Assembly (NCBI GenBank): GCA_021399435.1
Contig: JAJTUP010000066.1
Span: 124,001 to 188,000 of the forward strand
Source of the DNA: Diaporthe sp. PMI_573
Taxonomy: Eukaryota > Ascomycota > Sordariomycetes > Diaporthales > Diaporthaceae
Direction: 5' to 3'
Length of the DNA stretch: 64,000 nucleotides
The notes beneath the pieces are model-generated. The model did not search any database. It was not told where the DNA came from and worked only from the letters and a program-made list of their open reading frames with translations. Shown piece by piece: positions 21,043-31,246 of the stretch; position 1 is the stretch's first letter, and each line of letters opens with the position of its first letter. A program made the position numbers and the translations under genes.

Positions 21043-22968
21043 ATGGATCAAGAAGCAGGTCGGAGCTCCGCTGACAAGAGAGGGGTCAAGGATGGTGACG
21101 AACACCCCTGGTTACTTGCACCTGGAAGGACACGCGCACAAAGGCGAGAGGCTCAGCTTCGATCGCAATCGACGGCGAAGTCCGAAGACTTTCTAACAGA
21201 CAAGTACCGCGAAGAACTTACAGTCCGTGATATCAAAAGGATTCTCAAGAAAGAAAAAATCGCGTTCGACTCACGGGCCAAAAAGAAGGATCTACTTGAT
21301 GTCTTAGAACAGCACAAGCCAAAGGAGGGTTTAAAAGAGACCCTACGACAACCTTCCGAGCATTCCCCTCGAGGAAGTACTCATGCACCGGATCATCCGC
21401 ACGATTACGTAACAAAGAGTGAAGATCAGGTGCAAAACCTTACGTCTCAGACGCAATCGACACCGCAAGCAGTACGTACTGTCGGAGAACAAGTACCCTG
21501 GAAGCATCAAATTCAGACGGGTATAACACAGAGAGAATCAGCACCCGACCCACGCAAGCAAGGTTTGAAACGGAGGGCAGAAAATGAAATCGTAGAAAGT
21601 GTACCAGGACAAGAGACCAGACATGACGTAAAAAAAAGAAGGATTGAACACGGCCAGCCAGATAGATTGCATTCGTTACAGGGTGAAAATGACCCAACCG
21701 ACGACCTCAAACGTTCTTTGAAACGGAAGAAAACAAAAGCGAGCGAAGATAACACACCTGGGGACAAAGCCGAGCACCGGAACAAAAGAAGAAAGATTGG
21801 CCGCGACGGTCTGGGTAATGCACCATTAGATGACAAGCGTCAATCAGACCAGCTCCACCCGCCTGGACTACATTCGAAACGCAGGGCATCGTGTGAACTC
21901 GAAGAAGATGCGCCTGGACGCAGAATAGGACATAACGCAAAGAAAAGAAAGATCGGCCACGACAATCCAGGTGATGTATTGATAGAAGGTAAGGCCACAG
22001 GTGTACAGCGGAGAAAGTCTCAAGGCGACTCAACCGTACAGCACCATGAAAGTGAGACCGAGTCAGACGATAGATCAGTGGACACAATATTGCAAAGAGA
22101 ACGAGATCGTTGGCAATATGCCCGAGATGGAGACGGTGATGTAGCTATGAGTGGTGCAAGTCCACCGGCAGAGCAGGTCGGACGGGGAGATCTGGAACAA
22201 GAAGGCATAATCCACGAGAATACCACAAACTCAAGTGGATTAGAAAGAGACCACAACGACGGGGCATTCGGCAAAGCAAATATTAATAACATGGAATCTC
22301 AAGATGATGAAAAGACAGCACATGACAAAAGAAGCAGTCAGCACAGATATCCCAGCCAGAATCCTAACGACAAAAGCAATAACCCAAATCCGACTAATGA
22401 AGCTAAAGACGAGGCATATGATGAGAGTGTGAGGGTTGATGTAAAGAGTTTTTACGAGTGGAAAAACGGCTTCTTTCGGATTAGAATTCAAGATCCGGAG
22501 TCAATTCAGGATGCGGAAGCACGGGTCGAGGGGAAGATGCGGGTAAAAGGACACACAATGATCTCATTGGACCCGATCCCCCCGATAAATGGCCGCCCAA
22601 GGAGATATTATGCGGTCAAAAATAGCTTCATACCCATGGATCCCCAGGATATACCTACCTTACAGATGGGTACGCGAGCTGACCTGAAGGAACTCAAGAA
22701 GGGCGCAGTCCCAGAAGGGGCGTGCTATATGATTTTACCATCACACACTTTTAAATGGGCGGGTTTTCGAGACAGCTTCCACCAAAGAACAGATCCGACC
22801 AAGCCAACGTGGTTTCCTGTCACTGAGTGTCTTCCTCGCTTCCAGGCAAACACTCACGCACTATTGCAGCAAACTTGGAAGCTAGCAGGCCAGACAGAGC
22901 CCGGAGCCATGCGACTAGGCAAGACCAACAATAAAAACCGCGCTAACAAACATGATGCTGTAAGCTGA
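21043..22968 (+). CDS. 641-aa basic, repeat-bearing nuclear-type protein of unknown function
   Basis: Single open exon starting at an ATG in good context (AAAACATGG). Residues 59-92 (LTVRDIKRILKKEKIAFD followed by KAKKKDLLDVL-like sequence) resemble a SAP/HeH-type helix-extended loop-helix, a DNA-binding or chromatin fold. Residues about 170-320 hold three diverged repeats of about 45 residues, each with a KKRRIEHG / KRRKIGRDG / KKRKIGHDN core that also looks like a nuclear localisation signal. A long acidic, Asn/Gln/Asp-rich linker follows. The last 160 residues are globular (YEWKNGFFRIRIQDPESIQD, WAGFRDSFHQRTDPTKPTWF, PRFQANTHALLQQTW) and match no family I know. It has no transposon landmarks. 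A nuclear, nucleic-acid-linked role is inferred, not shown. Confidence 0.7.
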   Translation: MDQEAGRSSADKRGVKDGDEHPWLLAPGRTRAQRREAQLRSQSTAKSEDFLTDKYREELTVRDIKRILKKEKIAFDSRAKKKDLLDVLEQHKPKEGLKETLRQPSEHSPRGSTHAPDHPHDYVTKSEDQVQNLTSQTQSTPQAVRTVGEQVPWKHQIQTGITQRESAPDPRKQGLKRRAENEIVESVPGQETRHDVKKRRIEHGQPDRLHSLQGENDPTDDLKRSLKRKKTKASEDNTPGDKAEHRNKRRKIGRDGLGNAPLDDKRQSDQLHPPGLHSKRRASCELEEDAPGRRIGHNAKKRKIGHDNPGDVLIEGKATGVQRRKSQGDSTVQHHESETESDDRSVDTILQRERDRWQYARDGDGDVAMSGASPPAEQVGRGDLEQEGIIHENTTNSSGLERDHNDGAFGKANINNMESQDDEKTAHDKRSSQHRYPSQNPNDKSNNPNPTNEAKDEAYDESVRVDVKSFYEWKNGFFRIRIQDPESIQDAEARVEGKMRVKGHTMISLDPIPPINGRPRRYYAVKNSFIPMDPQDIPTLQMGTRADLKELKKGAVPEGACYMILPSHTFKWAGFRDSFHQRTDPTKPTWFPVTECLPRFQANTHALLQQTWKLAGQTEPGAMRLGKTNNKNRANKHDAVS

Positions 22969-23610
22969 ATTTTGCTTCACTAGGTTCGAAGCTTTGGTTT
23001 GTTTCTCTAACTATCACCACTAACACATCCAATGTACTCTCTTGAGTTGAATTATTGTTAGCAATATCAGAAATGTATTGGTAGTCATTGAGCTCCTGCT
23101 CATGCCACTGAGCTCCTTTCTGAAGTCGGCCTTTGTGGCTTTCTGCTCTCCTCTGAACTGCAATACATCTAAAGTAATTAGTTGCTATTTAAGCTTGGCA
23201 TTCGCGATCGCGTGTCCCTTGTGCGATGGGCAAAATTATTTTTCAGTAACTAATCATAACATCGTGGAAGTCAACAAAGTCAAAATGAAGTTCCATCCTA
23301 CGCCTGCAAACAAACGCCAACGAGATCTCTCACCCGCCGGAGCGAATGTCACAACAATTTGGAGGTATGTATTCGAGTCGACACGAAAAATTATTAACCG
23401 TCATTGCAATCACATCGTACTTGATTAACACCTGAATTAGCCGGATGACCGCAGTCTGGACGATGAAGACACCCAAAAACCTACACACCCGCAACTATCG
23501 CCACGAGTGCCGACCGCACGGCATGGATCAAGTGGTCCGTTGCAAGCCATGGGCGGAATGGGCAAGGAGGGAGAGGAAGGAAGGAAAAAGGGGGGGGGTG
23601 GTTGGGTGAC
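22969..23610. other. Intergenic; downstream side of both flanking genes
   Basis: A possible small exon begins with ATG at 23285 and ends at a GTATGT donor near 23365, but it has no supporting family signature. The right part overlaps the likely 3' end of the minus-strand gene at 23611 and contains a run of G residues. Confidence 0.3.
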
Positions 23611-24975
23611 TTACAGCAAAGCCAGCTCCAGGTCACCGTGGATGTGCGCCTTGAGCTCGATCTCAATCTCGAGGTTGAGGTCCAGCCTCAGCTTGAGCGG
23701 GTTCTTGCTGCCGCCGCCGCCGCCGCCCTGCTGCTGCTGCATCATTTGCTGTTGCTGCATCATTTGCATCTGTTCCTGCTGCTGCCAGTACTGCAGCTGC
23801 TGGTAGTCGTCCTGGTAGTCGTCCTCCTCTTCTTCGGACTCGTACCGGGGCTGTCGGCGCTTGTTCTTCTTGCTGCTCTTCTTGGGCTTGGCCAACTGCT
23901 TGTCCTGTTCGTCTTGCTGGTTGTCCTGTTCCCAGTACGGCGTCGCCTCCTCATTATCCTTCGGCGTGGCGGGCCGGTCGGATGCCGGCGTCGCGGCTGA
24001 GTCGCGCTGCATCTCTGGCTCGGGCTCGTCTCCCTCTTGCTCTACTTCTTCTTGGTCCTGCCCTTGGTCTTGTTCGGGCTCATACTGTTCTTCGTCGCCG
24101 GAGTAGGCCTGGTCGTCATAGTTGTCTTCCTCCTGGTCTTGGTACTGGTCGTCGTCATATTGCTCTTCATCATCGTCGTACCGTATTAATTGAGAAAATT
24201 CAATTTTGCGCTAGCAGGCTTCCCCAGCCTTTCTAACGATAACAGGCCTAACGCGCTGCCAAAACCAGTATGGCGCCTCGCCAAGGCCGCACAACCCAAT
24301 TCCCAGGTATTTCCGAGCCCCTATTGCATTCTCCTGGCCAGAACTGACTTTTGAAGCTATTCCCACTGCCGCGTGACTTGATGAGAGGCATAGCCTACGG
24401 ATCAAAGGATTCGACTTCACGCAGTACGACTATTCTGGCTGGGAAACGGCTGAGGCTGTAGTGGACGAGGTCAGGCTCTTCGAGGAGGTACCTGTCACTA
24501 GTCTGGATGATCAAGAGGAGTATATTGCCCATGACGAAGTCGAGGCAATTCAAATCCGGCGGGGTGAAAAACGGGGCGATTTGCCCCTGATGGAGGCCCT
24601 GGTCAGTGGCTGGCCGCCATGCCACTACTGGCCTAGCGCAAAATTGAATTTTCTCAATTAATACGGTACTGTTCTTGGTCCTGGTCTTGATAATCCTCTT
24701 CTTGTTCCTCTTCTGCACTGGCCTGGTTGTTGCGAGACTCAGGTTGAGCGTTGCGGTTGGTCTCCTCAGCTTGTGACTGCTGGGCCTGGTTGTTGTCAGA
24801 TTTTGGTTGCTGGCTCTGTGTCTCCTTTTGCCCCTGTTGCGACTCTTGTCCCCCCTGGGACTCTTCCCCGTCCTCGGTCTTGGGCGTTCCCTGTTGCTAG
24901 AAGTGTCGGCAAGCGGTATCATGTGCATCACGAGAGCGCTTTCAGGCGAAGATGACGACCTACCGGAGACGACAT
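23611..24975 (-). pseudogene. Gln/acid-rich protein with alternating C-terminal motif, split by a MITE
   Basis: On the minus strand a short first exon (24975-24964, MSSP) is followed by a 67-bp intron (GTAGGT..TTCTAG). Then comes a Gln/Glu-rich frame from 24896 that runs into the transposon at 24666 and stops a few codons inside it. On the far side (24180 down to 23611) the same frame resumes as acidic Tyr/Gln/Asp-rich sequence, then a basic KKSSKKNKRRQPR patch, a poly-Gln/Met tract, a Gly run, and the terminal motif LKLRLDLNLEIEIELKAHI + HGDLELALL. Removing the insertion and one TA copy restores the frame. A GTAAGT donor follows directly at the last Leu, so a short extra exon may exist. A paralogue lies at 26789. 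Function is unknown. Confidence 0.75.
24181..24666. mobile_element. MITE, 486 bp, TA target duplication, perfect 34-bp TIRs
   Basis: The ends are perfect inverted repeats of 34 bp (24181-24214 and 24633-24666) beginning CCGTATTAATTGAGAAAATT. TA flanks both sides (24179-24180, 24667-24668), as for Tc1/mariner-type insertion. The interior has no transposase; its short open frame at 24461-24661 ends in the right TIR and is not gene-like. It interrupts the Gln-rich gene on the minus strand. Confidence 0.9.
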
Positions 24976-25776
24976 GATCACTCTGGTATTCTGTTACAAC
25001 AGCAGTTGGGTAGGGTTGGGAGTGTCGATGGACTCTAGTGAGTGGACTCTCAGATGCTGGCTATAGTGTTGGAGGGCAACGAGGCACTAAGTTGACAAGA
25101 GTCGTCTTTACACAAAATGGGAATCCTAAGGGTGGGCAAGTGCACGCCCTGGTATGTCTATGTTTTAAAGCCATCGATGAGATCAGAGAGACCCTGCACG
25201 AGAAAGTTGGCAGCCTTGACGCAATGATCCTACTATCCCGAAGGAGGGCAGATGACGATTGTCCGAAAAACATGTTTTACAACGAAGGGGACCGATCACA
25301 TTTCGATCATCTCACACCCTCAGCCCGCCCCAGCCTGGCCAGCTTGCGGCCGATGAACCCATGGCCTCAGTGCACTTGCGTCAGTGGGCCTGGTCTGGGT
25401 TGGGTGATACCGAAAGCTGGGATGGAACCTTGTTTTGCAAGTCAAGGGACCGCTGTGCGTGTGTCAGGTACCGACTCAGGGGGTCTGTGCAACATATGCG
25501 TATGTGGGTACATGGTGGGCCCCATCACCCAACCATACGAGCTGTGAAGTCATAGCCGGGATGGAGCTTCACGGTAGAGGGTATGGTGAGTTTCAGGTGT
25601 GTGGGGAAAGGGCCCTCTTTGATGCATAGAACCATGATGGGTGCCGAGTTGGCGACTTGCCGTCTGACTCTCTACTCTCTGCCTTGACTCTTCGGTGGAC
25701 TGAAATGCACGACTGCACCGCGAGACCCGCAAGAAACGAGCGCACCGCGACGACCCGGAGAATCTATCAAAATTCT
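24976..25776. other. Shared upstream region, no supported gene
   Basis: A 169-codon open frame at 25038-25547 (+) starts without a good context, has no recognised signature and is probably spurious. The left part should hold the promoter of the minus-strand Gln-rich gene. Confidence 0.35.
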
Positions 25777-26191
25777 AATTTTGTCCTCGAGTCTCCACAC
25801 GGTATCGGACAACACGAGGAGATCGTCAACTATACGAAACGATAGAGAGCGTAAAGACCCAGACGATACGACAGACGACATGGTGATAGGACTACTTGTC
25901 CTCGCGTCCATACCGACGGTGACGGGCGTGGCCCAGGGCATCAGCGCGAAGAAACAGAATGCAAAGCTGAAGGAGAAGATCAATTTCAACATGACGGCAA
26001 CGCTGTCCGTGGAAGTCAATCTCCAACCACTTCATGGGACTGTCGGTGCTTGCTTCATGCTCTCATCACACCAGACACCCTTTCCCAGCCGTGCCGAGTG
26101 TTCGCGAACCAGGCAGGGTATGATGACTGACAGGTCTAACAGGCAGGACAGGAAGACAGTGGCCTGGGTCGGCAAGCCCCTGACAAAATAG
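25777..26191 (+). CDS. Partial fungal gene, IPTxxGVxxGISxKKQN-type segment
   Basis: The frame reads an Arg/Asp-rich hydrophilic stretch (RNDRERKDPDDTTDD), then a hydrophobic segment VIGLLVLASIPTVTGV, then AQGISAKKQNAKLKEK and INFNMTATLSVEVNLQPL. I recall this arrangement (hydrophilic Arg-rich head, IPT..GV..G.S..KKQN, F.L.A/T) from uncharacterised proteins widespread in filamentous fungi, but I cannot name a family. Here the frame has no ATG at its beginning and the downstream half of such proteins is not seen, so it is a fragment or one exon of a spliced gene. It sits between the two alternating-motif paralogues. Confidence 0.45.
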
Positions 26192-26249
26192 ATGGCACGC
26201 TCCCCCCTCCTTTAGCCTCACCAAAAGCGTGCCAACTATTTTGTCAGGG
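26178..26249. repeat. Foldback palindrome, 24-bp arms, 24-base loop
   Basis: Arms 26178-26201 and 26226-26249 pair at 23 of 24 positions (core CCCTGACAAAATAG). Looser pairing extends outward through GTCGGCAAG / CTTGGTCGGC. It could form a strong hairpin in DNA or RNA. It may be a tiny foldback element or the two ends of an internally deleted one. Confidence 0.8.
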
Positions 26250-26788
26250 CTTGGTCGGCAGGGCGGGAAGGGAATGGTGATCGACGGCGCCCCCTGCTGT
26301 GATGTATCCCATGTATCCTCTGGTCCCACCGCCTGCCTGCCTCCTACGGCGGCCATGGCAAACCCCGTCTCGGTCTCCACAGGGGTCCCGCCCATGCAGT
26401 CACCAGCCAGCATCGATCCGACCAGCTGTGATTCAAGCCTGGATCACATCTGAGGGTGCAGATGATGAAACCCCGAAGGGGCTCTACGGCGGGTGAGGTA
26501 TGGTCTCATTCTGGTTCGACACCTTCGCATATCGCAAAGGAAGGGGGAAATCAGGTTTTGACGGCACGAGGGACACCATATAGGCCACGGATGTTCTGAC
26601 AGGAAGGCTGCCGTGCAATGAAGAAGGGGAGACACTTGACATATCCATCCTTTTAAGACAAAAGGGAAATAATCACTTACCAGCGGCCGTTCTCCTTCTT
26701 TCTCTACCAACATATCCAACACTAGCTTCTCCTCCACAACCAACTATACCCATACTACCTTCACCCACCAAGCCCCAGACCCGTCAAC

Positions 26789-27149
26789 ATGTCTTCCTCC
26801 CAAGAACGCCAGCCCCGCAGGCAAAAGAAGCAGCAGCAGGTGGTTGAGGAGTCCGAGTCTGACTCCGGCTCAGAGGAGCAGTATGAGCCCCCGAAGAGGT
26901 CAAACCGTCGCTCGCGCCAGCAGAACAACCAGATGCAGCAACGGCAGCAACAAATGCCCATGCAGAACCAGATGGGCGGTGGTGTCCCCGGCACAATGGG
27001 CAACGTTGCCAACCAGGCCATGCAGCAGCAAGGCGGCGGCGGCGGCGGCAAGTCAGACACGCTGCGGTTGAGGCTGGACTTGAACCTGGATATCGAAATC
27101 ACTCTCAAGGCCAAGATCCATGGTGATCTTGAGTTGGCTCTGCTGTATG
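26789..27149 (+). CDS. Gln/Gly-rich protein with alternating C-terminal motif (paralogue of 23611-24975)
   Basis: Starts MSSSQERQPRRQKKQQQ at 26789 after a CT-rich leader typical of fungal 5' UTRs. An acidic Ser patch, a basic KRSNRRSRQQN patch, a Gln/Met tract and a Gly6 run lead to LRLRLDLNLDIEITLKAK then IHGDLELALL. The strictly alternating polar/hydrophobic pattern spans 18 residues and suggests a beta strand or a self-assembling strand. Coding probably ends or is spliced at GCTCTGCT/GTATGT, the same place as the GTAAGT in the paralogue. The frame continues to 27238 if unspliced. The 3' side is occupied by a hAT terminus from about 27206, so the last exon may be displaced. About 120 residues. 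Function is unknown. Confidence 0.65.
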
Positions 27150-27205
27150 TGCTCACCTTATTTATTTATTTGTTGTATCGACCCCTTGTTACTTTCTTGC
27201 CACCC

Positions 27206-28008
27206 AGCCCTTTAGTCCGTCTGACTTGGCCAGACTAAACTAGCAGTCGTCCGACTTTGGTCAGACTGGACTGGCAGTCTGACTGAGATTGTGCAGACCG
27301 GACTGGCAGTCTGATTGAGACGTGCAGACTGGACTATCGGTCCGTCCGTCACCATCAGACTAGACTACAGTGCAAACTGTGGTCTAGACTATTAGTCCAA
27401 ACATAACACATGACTCGTGGCCTTGCGCCGTACCTGCCTCCAAGCTTCCCAAAGCCATCGTCGAATTGTGTTGGAAGAACTTCCCCCCCAACTTCAGGGT
27501 CAAGATCAATATTAAAGTTTCAAGTCCTAGACGGGATCACTTAAAGATATAAAGCCCCAAAGGACCTCTCATTGCGATCATAATAACTGACCCAAAGAAT
27601 AATTACAGTCAATAACAAGAACAGCCTTTTTTTATTTTTATGAAGTGCATTCAGCATCCCTACACGATCCAACAACAGAATCCAACAACAAAACGTCTCC
27701 GCGGCCGCCTTCCTTATCACCCTCAGAATCCTGAGCATCGGAGATTGTACCCGATGCTGCCGGGTCAATATAGCAACACTAGAGTCGATAATTAGACAAT
27801 CGAACACCTCCCGAAGCGGAATGCTTACTTCTGACGGGACTATTAGAGCGCTCCTGTCCCAGGATCGCAGACATTCCAACAGATTCAAAGTTTCAATATT
27901 CATAGATCCTCGCTGGTCAGTTACCGTAAGTTTGGCTTTGGAGAAGAGTCGCTCTGTCTCAGTAGACATAGGCGCAATCGACAGAATCAGACTTGCAAAC
28001 AAATAAAC
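27206..28008 (-). mobile_element. hAT element, 3' part (C-terminal transposase fragment plus terminal repeats)
   Basis: On the minus strand 28008-27541 encodes a hAT C-terminal dimerisation region: LFASLILSIAPMSTETERLF, SKAKLTVTDQRGSMN and LNLLECLRSW match the usual P-MS-E-ER-FS block. Beyond it (27230-27410) repeated words such as CAGACTGGACTGGCAGTC form subterminal repeats. The upstream part of the transposase is missing, because a second hAT begins at 28009. Confidence 0.75.
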
Positions 28009-29049
28009 CAGATCCAAATCTATTCAAATCAAATCAAATTTATCCAAATCAAATCAAATCAAATTGCCCCTGCGCTGACTCAAATCAAATCAAATCGGAG
28101 AGCCCAGATTTATTTGGATATCTGATTATTTGGATATGCCCCACATCTGTAGCCAGGACCAATCAACGTTGAGAGCCTGCTAGGCCAAGAGTGCCCGCTA
28201 TGCGCAATTGCTTTTTGCAGGCCGTGTCACCAAACTTTCTTTTTGCATTTTACGTGACGCGTTTGATTGTGAAATATATCTTGGGCGCGCTTGCCATATT
28301 GTGGAGGTAGATATTTGTAGCCGATAGCGAAACGGGGACAGCTCTGGCCTTCTCTGAAATGGCGCAACCCGCAAGAGGCGAAGCGCCGTCAGTCGCCCTT
28401 TCTAGGGCATCCGCCAGTTTTAGCGTTCCCGAGAGCTCCCCTGACCTTGACTCAGTAGAGCCCGGCGTGGACGCGATCGACTACATTGGATATGAAGGCA
28501 TCGATTGGAATCGCCTCGCAGGGTTCTCTATACGCAAGTATAGAAAAAGAGCGCGGACGGGATGGGTATGGGAACATGGGTTCGATATCGAGAAAAACGA
28601 TTCCGGTCATCGATTCTGGCTTTGCAAAGCCTGCCATCGGAAGAAGGCTACAATTACCCACATGTACGATGCTGCATCCACAAGTCAAGCAAACAGTCAT
28701 ATGGAAGAAATCCACCACACCAACAGAGGCGGACCAATGCTACCACAGAGGAAGAAGCAGCGCACTCTTTTCGACATGGTTGATCTAGACTCCCACCGAC
28801 CCAAGGATCAGGCTTTGATGAACGCCTTCATATCATCCTTTGAACCGCTTCGCTTTCAGCATCTCCTTATACGCTGGGTGGCATGCGACAACATCCCATT
28901 TCACAAGCGGGAGAGTCCGTACTTTCGCGACCTTATGGCTTACGCGAACAGCGCCATCGCGGATTCGGGCAGTATCCCAACCCATAGCACAATCCGCGAC
29001 TGGATTGTGCGGTCCTTCAATCGTCACAAAGGCGTCGTGACGGAATTGC
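28009..29049 (+). mobile_element. hAT element, 5' half with BED-finger ORF
   Basis: A CAG terminus (CAGATCCAAATCTATTC) is followed by about 100 bp of AAATC/CAAAT tandem words. The ORF from 28359 encodes about 228 residues of hAT N-terminus: WVWEHGFDIEK, a BED-type finger (FWLCKACHRKK ... SHMEEIHH), DMVDLDSHRPKDQALMNAF and HSTIRDWIVRSFNRHKGVV. The frame runs on to 29093 through the next hAT terminus at 29050. The catalytic and dimerisation parts are absent. Confidence 0.8.
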
Positions 29050-31246
29050 CAGTGATGGAAAAAAACGTTTCAGTTTCAATGGTGTTTCATTGAAACTGAA
29101 ACGGACTTGCCAAAAGTTTCATTGAAACCAACCAAATGTTTTGTTTCAATGTTTCAAGCGTTTCAATGCACAACCTGCTTGCTGTTGCCTAATGTGTCCA
29201 AGCCGGTCATTGCCACGCCTGTGCTGCCTACGCTGCCTAACTAGTGTCTCAGCTGCCTAGCTGTCGACCCTGCGTTTATATTGCAGCTCTTGCATTGCTT
29301 GATTGAGTAACAATTGGCTAGGTAACAGGTTTTCCTGCACACTCGCGAAAATATCCATAACGTCCACAACTGCTAGCCAACCCATCTCCATCGTGTAGGC
29401 TAAGATGGCCTCCGACGGCGAATTCAGTGTCTCCGAGCTTACGGAGTACACTGAAAGTCACGAAACACACTCACGGCACCTCGATCGCAAGAGATCAGCT
29501 GCAACGGAGGAGATAGAAACATCAAAGCGGAAGGGCGGCAACAAAGACCTCTGGGCGCACACCAGGTCTCCAAGGGATGGAGAACCTGTAAGGAATAAGC
29601 ATAAACACGGGATCTACTATTGTGGCCAGCCAAATTGCACGTATGGGGGTACCCCGAATTCGAATCGATTCCGCGCCCACCTCAGCAGCAAACACAACAT
29701 CATCATTAAAGGTGCGCCACCAGGTGCTCAAAAGGCTGCTAGCCAAGCAACCATTAATGATATTTTCGGTAGAGAGGACCAACGCCAGAAAGAACGAGAT
29801 ATTCAACAAGAAAAGGGTCTTGTCTCGGCTATTTTCAGCTTCCCGAATTTAACGAAGCCTGCGGCAGGCTTATTGCCATCCGGAATCTTCCGCACACTCT
29901 CCTCGACTGGCCTGAGTTCTGGGCAGTTATCCTTTCCGTTAACTATATGGCAAAGGATATGATTAGAGCATGCCGCAAGGATGTGCCTCAGCTTCTCCGA
30001 AAGACGTTCTCTCTCCATAAGAAAGCGCGTGGGAAAAAGCTTCAAGACTCGCTCTCGTGGATCCATTTCTCCATCGACATGTGGACGGCTCCCTCAAAAA
30101 CCGGCTACCAAGCTATTGTTGCCCACTGGGTTGGTGCAGAATCAATGCAAGCAGAAACAGCGCTCGTTTCCCTCCGCGAATTTAAGGGAACTCACGGCGG
30201 CGAGCAGCAAGCTGGGGTATTTCTCGAAGTTATTGAAGACTACGAAATCTGTTTAGAAAGAATTGGTTTCTTTACCCTTGATAACGCGGCTTCGAACGAT
30301 ACTATGCTTCGATTCATCGCCGAAAGGATCAACGAACTACGTCCTGGGCTGTTCGTCCCTCGTATCCGCCGGGTTCGTTGCAATGGGCACGTTATCAACC
30401 TCGCAGTCCAAGCATTCCTCTTCCGCGGGAAGAATCGAGCGTCTAGAGCCGATGAAGATGAGGCTGTCAGACTGGCTCTTCAGGATACGCAACGCCTCAC
30501 CGACGAAGAGAACAACGACAAAAAGGACCAGGCGGACATCGCGGAGGATTGGCGTCAGATGGGAGCACTTGGGAAGCTCCATAACATTGCCGTCTGGTCG
30601 CGATCGTCTACACAGCGCTACCAAGAGTTTGTAGCGGCAGTGGGCAGAGCAATCCCTCTTGACAACGACACTCGGTGGAATTCCTGGGCCAAGGAGATTG
30701 AGGTAGCGCGCGCAAGGAGAAAGGAGATTCGTGGCTGGCTTGACGATCACTATAACGAACTGAAGGACGACTATCTTTCCCACGATGATTGGCAGGAGCT
30801 CGAGGATATTTTCTCCTTTTTGCAAGCCTTTCTTTTTGCTACAAAGGATACTGAGGGGAGGGCGAATACCCTGGATGATATGCTGCTCTCAATGGACTAT
30901 CTGGTTCAGCACTACAAAGAGCAGAAGGAGAAGTGCGCTCTTTCCAATCATCCGCGGCTTGAAGCGCGTATCCTGGCTTCGTGGTTCAAGTTTGATAAGT
31001 ACTATAAGCTCACAGATGACACTCCAGTCTATGCTGCTGCAGTACTTCTCCATCCAGCTTACCGCAAGGCTTATTTTGATACCCATTGGGCCCATCAAAT
31101 GCAATATATCGAACCAACAATTCGGGCCGCGCGGAAGCTATGGCAGAAGCACTTCAAGCCACAGGTCGAAGTGTCCGCGCAAACGCCCCAAAGTTCAGAT
31201 ATCGGGCAGATAGAGAATCCCTTTCAGCGCTTCAAGCGAGGTTGTA
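29050..31246 (+). mobile_element. hAT element with frameshifted, 3'-truncated transposase
   Basis: Begins CAGTGATGGAAAAAAACG, then GTTTCAATG-type repeats to about 29170. Transposase starts at ATG 29405 with a BED finger (YYCGQPNCTYGG ... FRAHLSSKHN). A frame change near 29835 moves reading to the second frame, which continues LIAIRNLPHTLLDWPEFW, FSIDMWTAPSKTGYQAIVAH (catalytic Asp), FFTLDNAASNDTM (second Asp region), RCNGHVINLAVQAFL and DNDTRWNSW to 31246. The DDE Glu and dimerisation end are lost at the junction with a Copia element. Confidence 0.85.

Noticed and set aside
24395..24931. 178-codon minus frame spanning the MITE edge
   Set aside because: It runs into the transposon TIR and is out of frame with the Gln-rich coding sequence that has splice and paralogue support.
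28009..28130. Short direct repeats resembling a CRISPR array
   Set aside because: The words are 5-9 bp, irregular, and sit at hAT termini; the genome is fungal.
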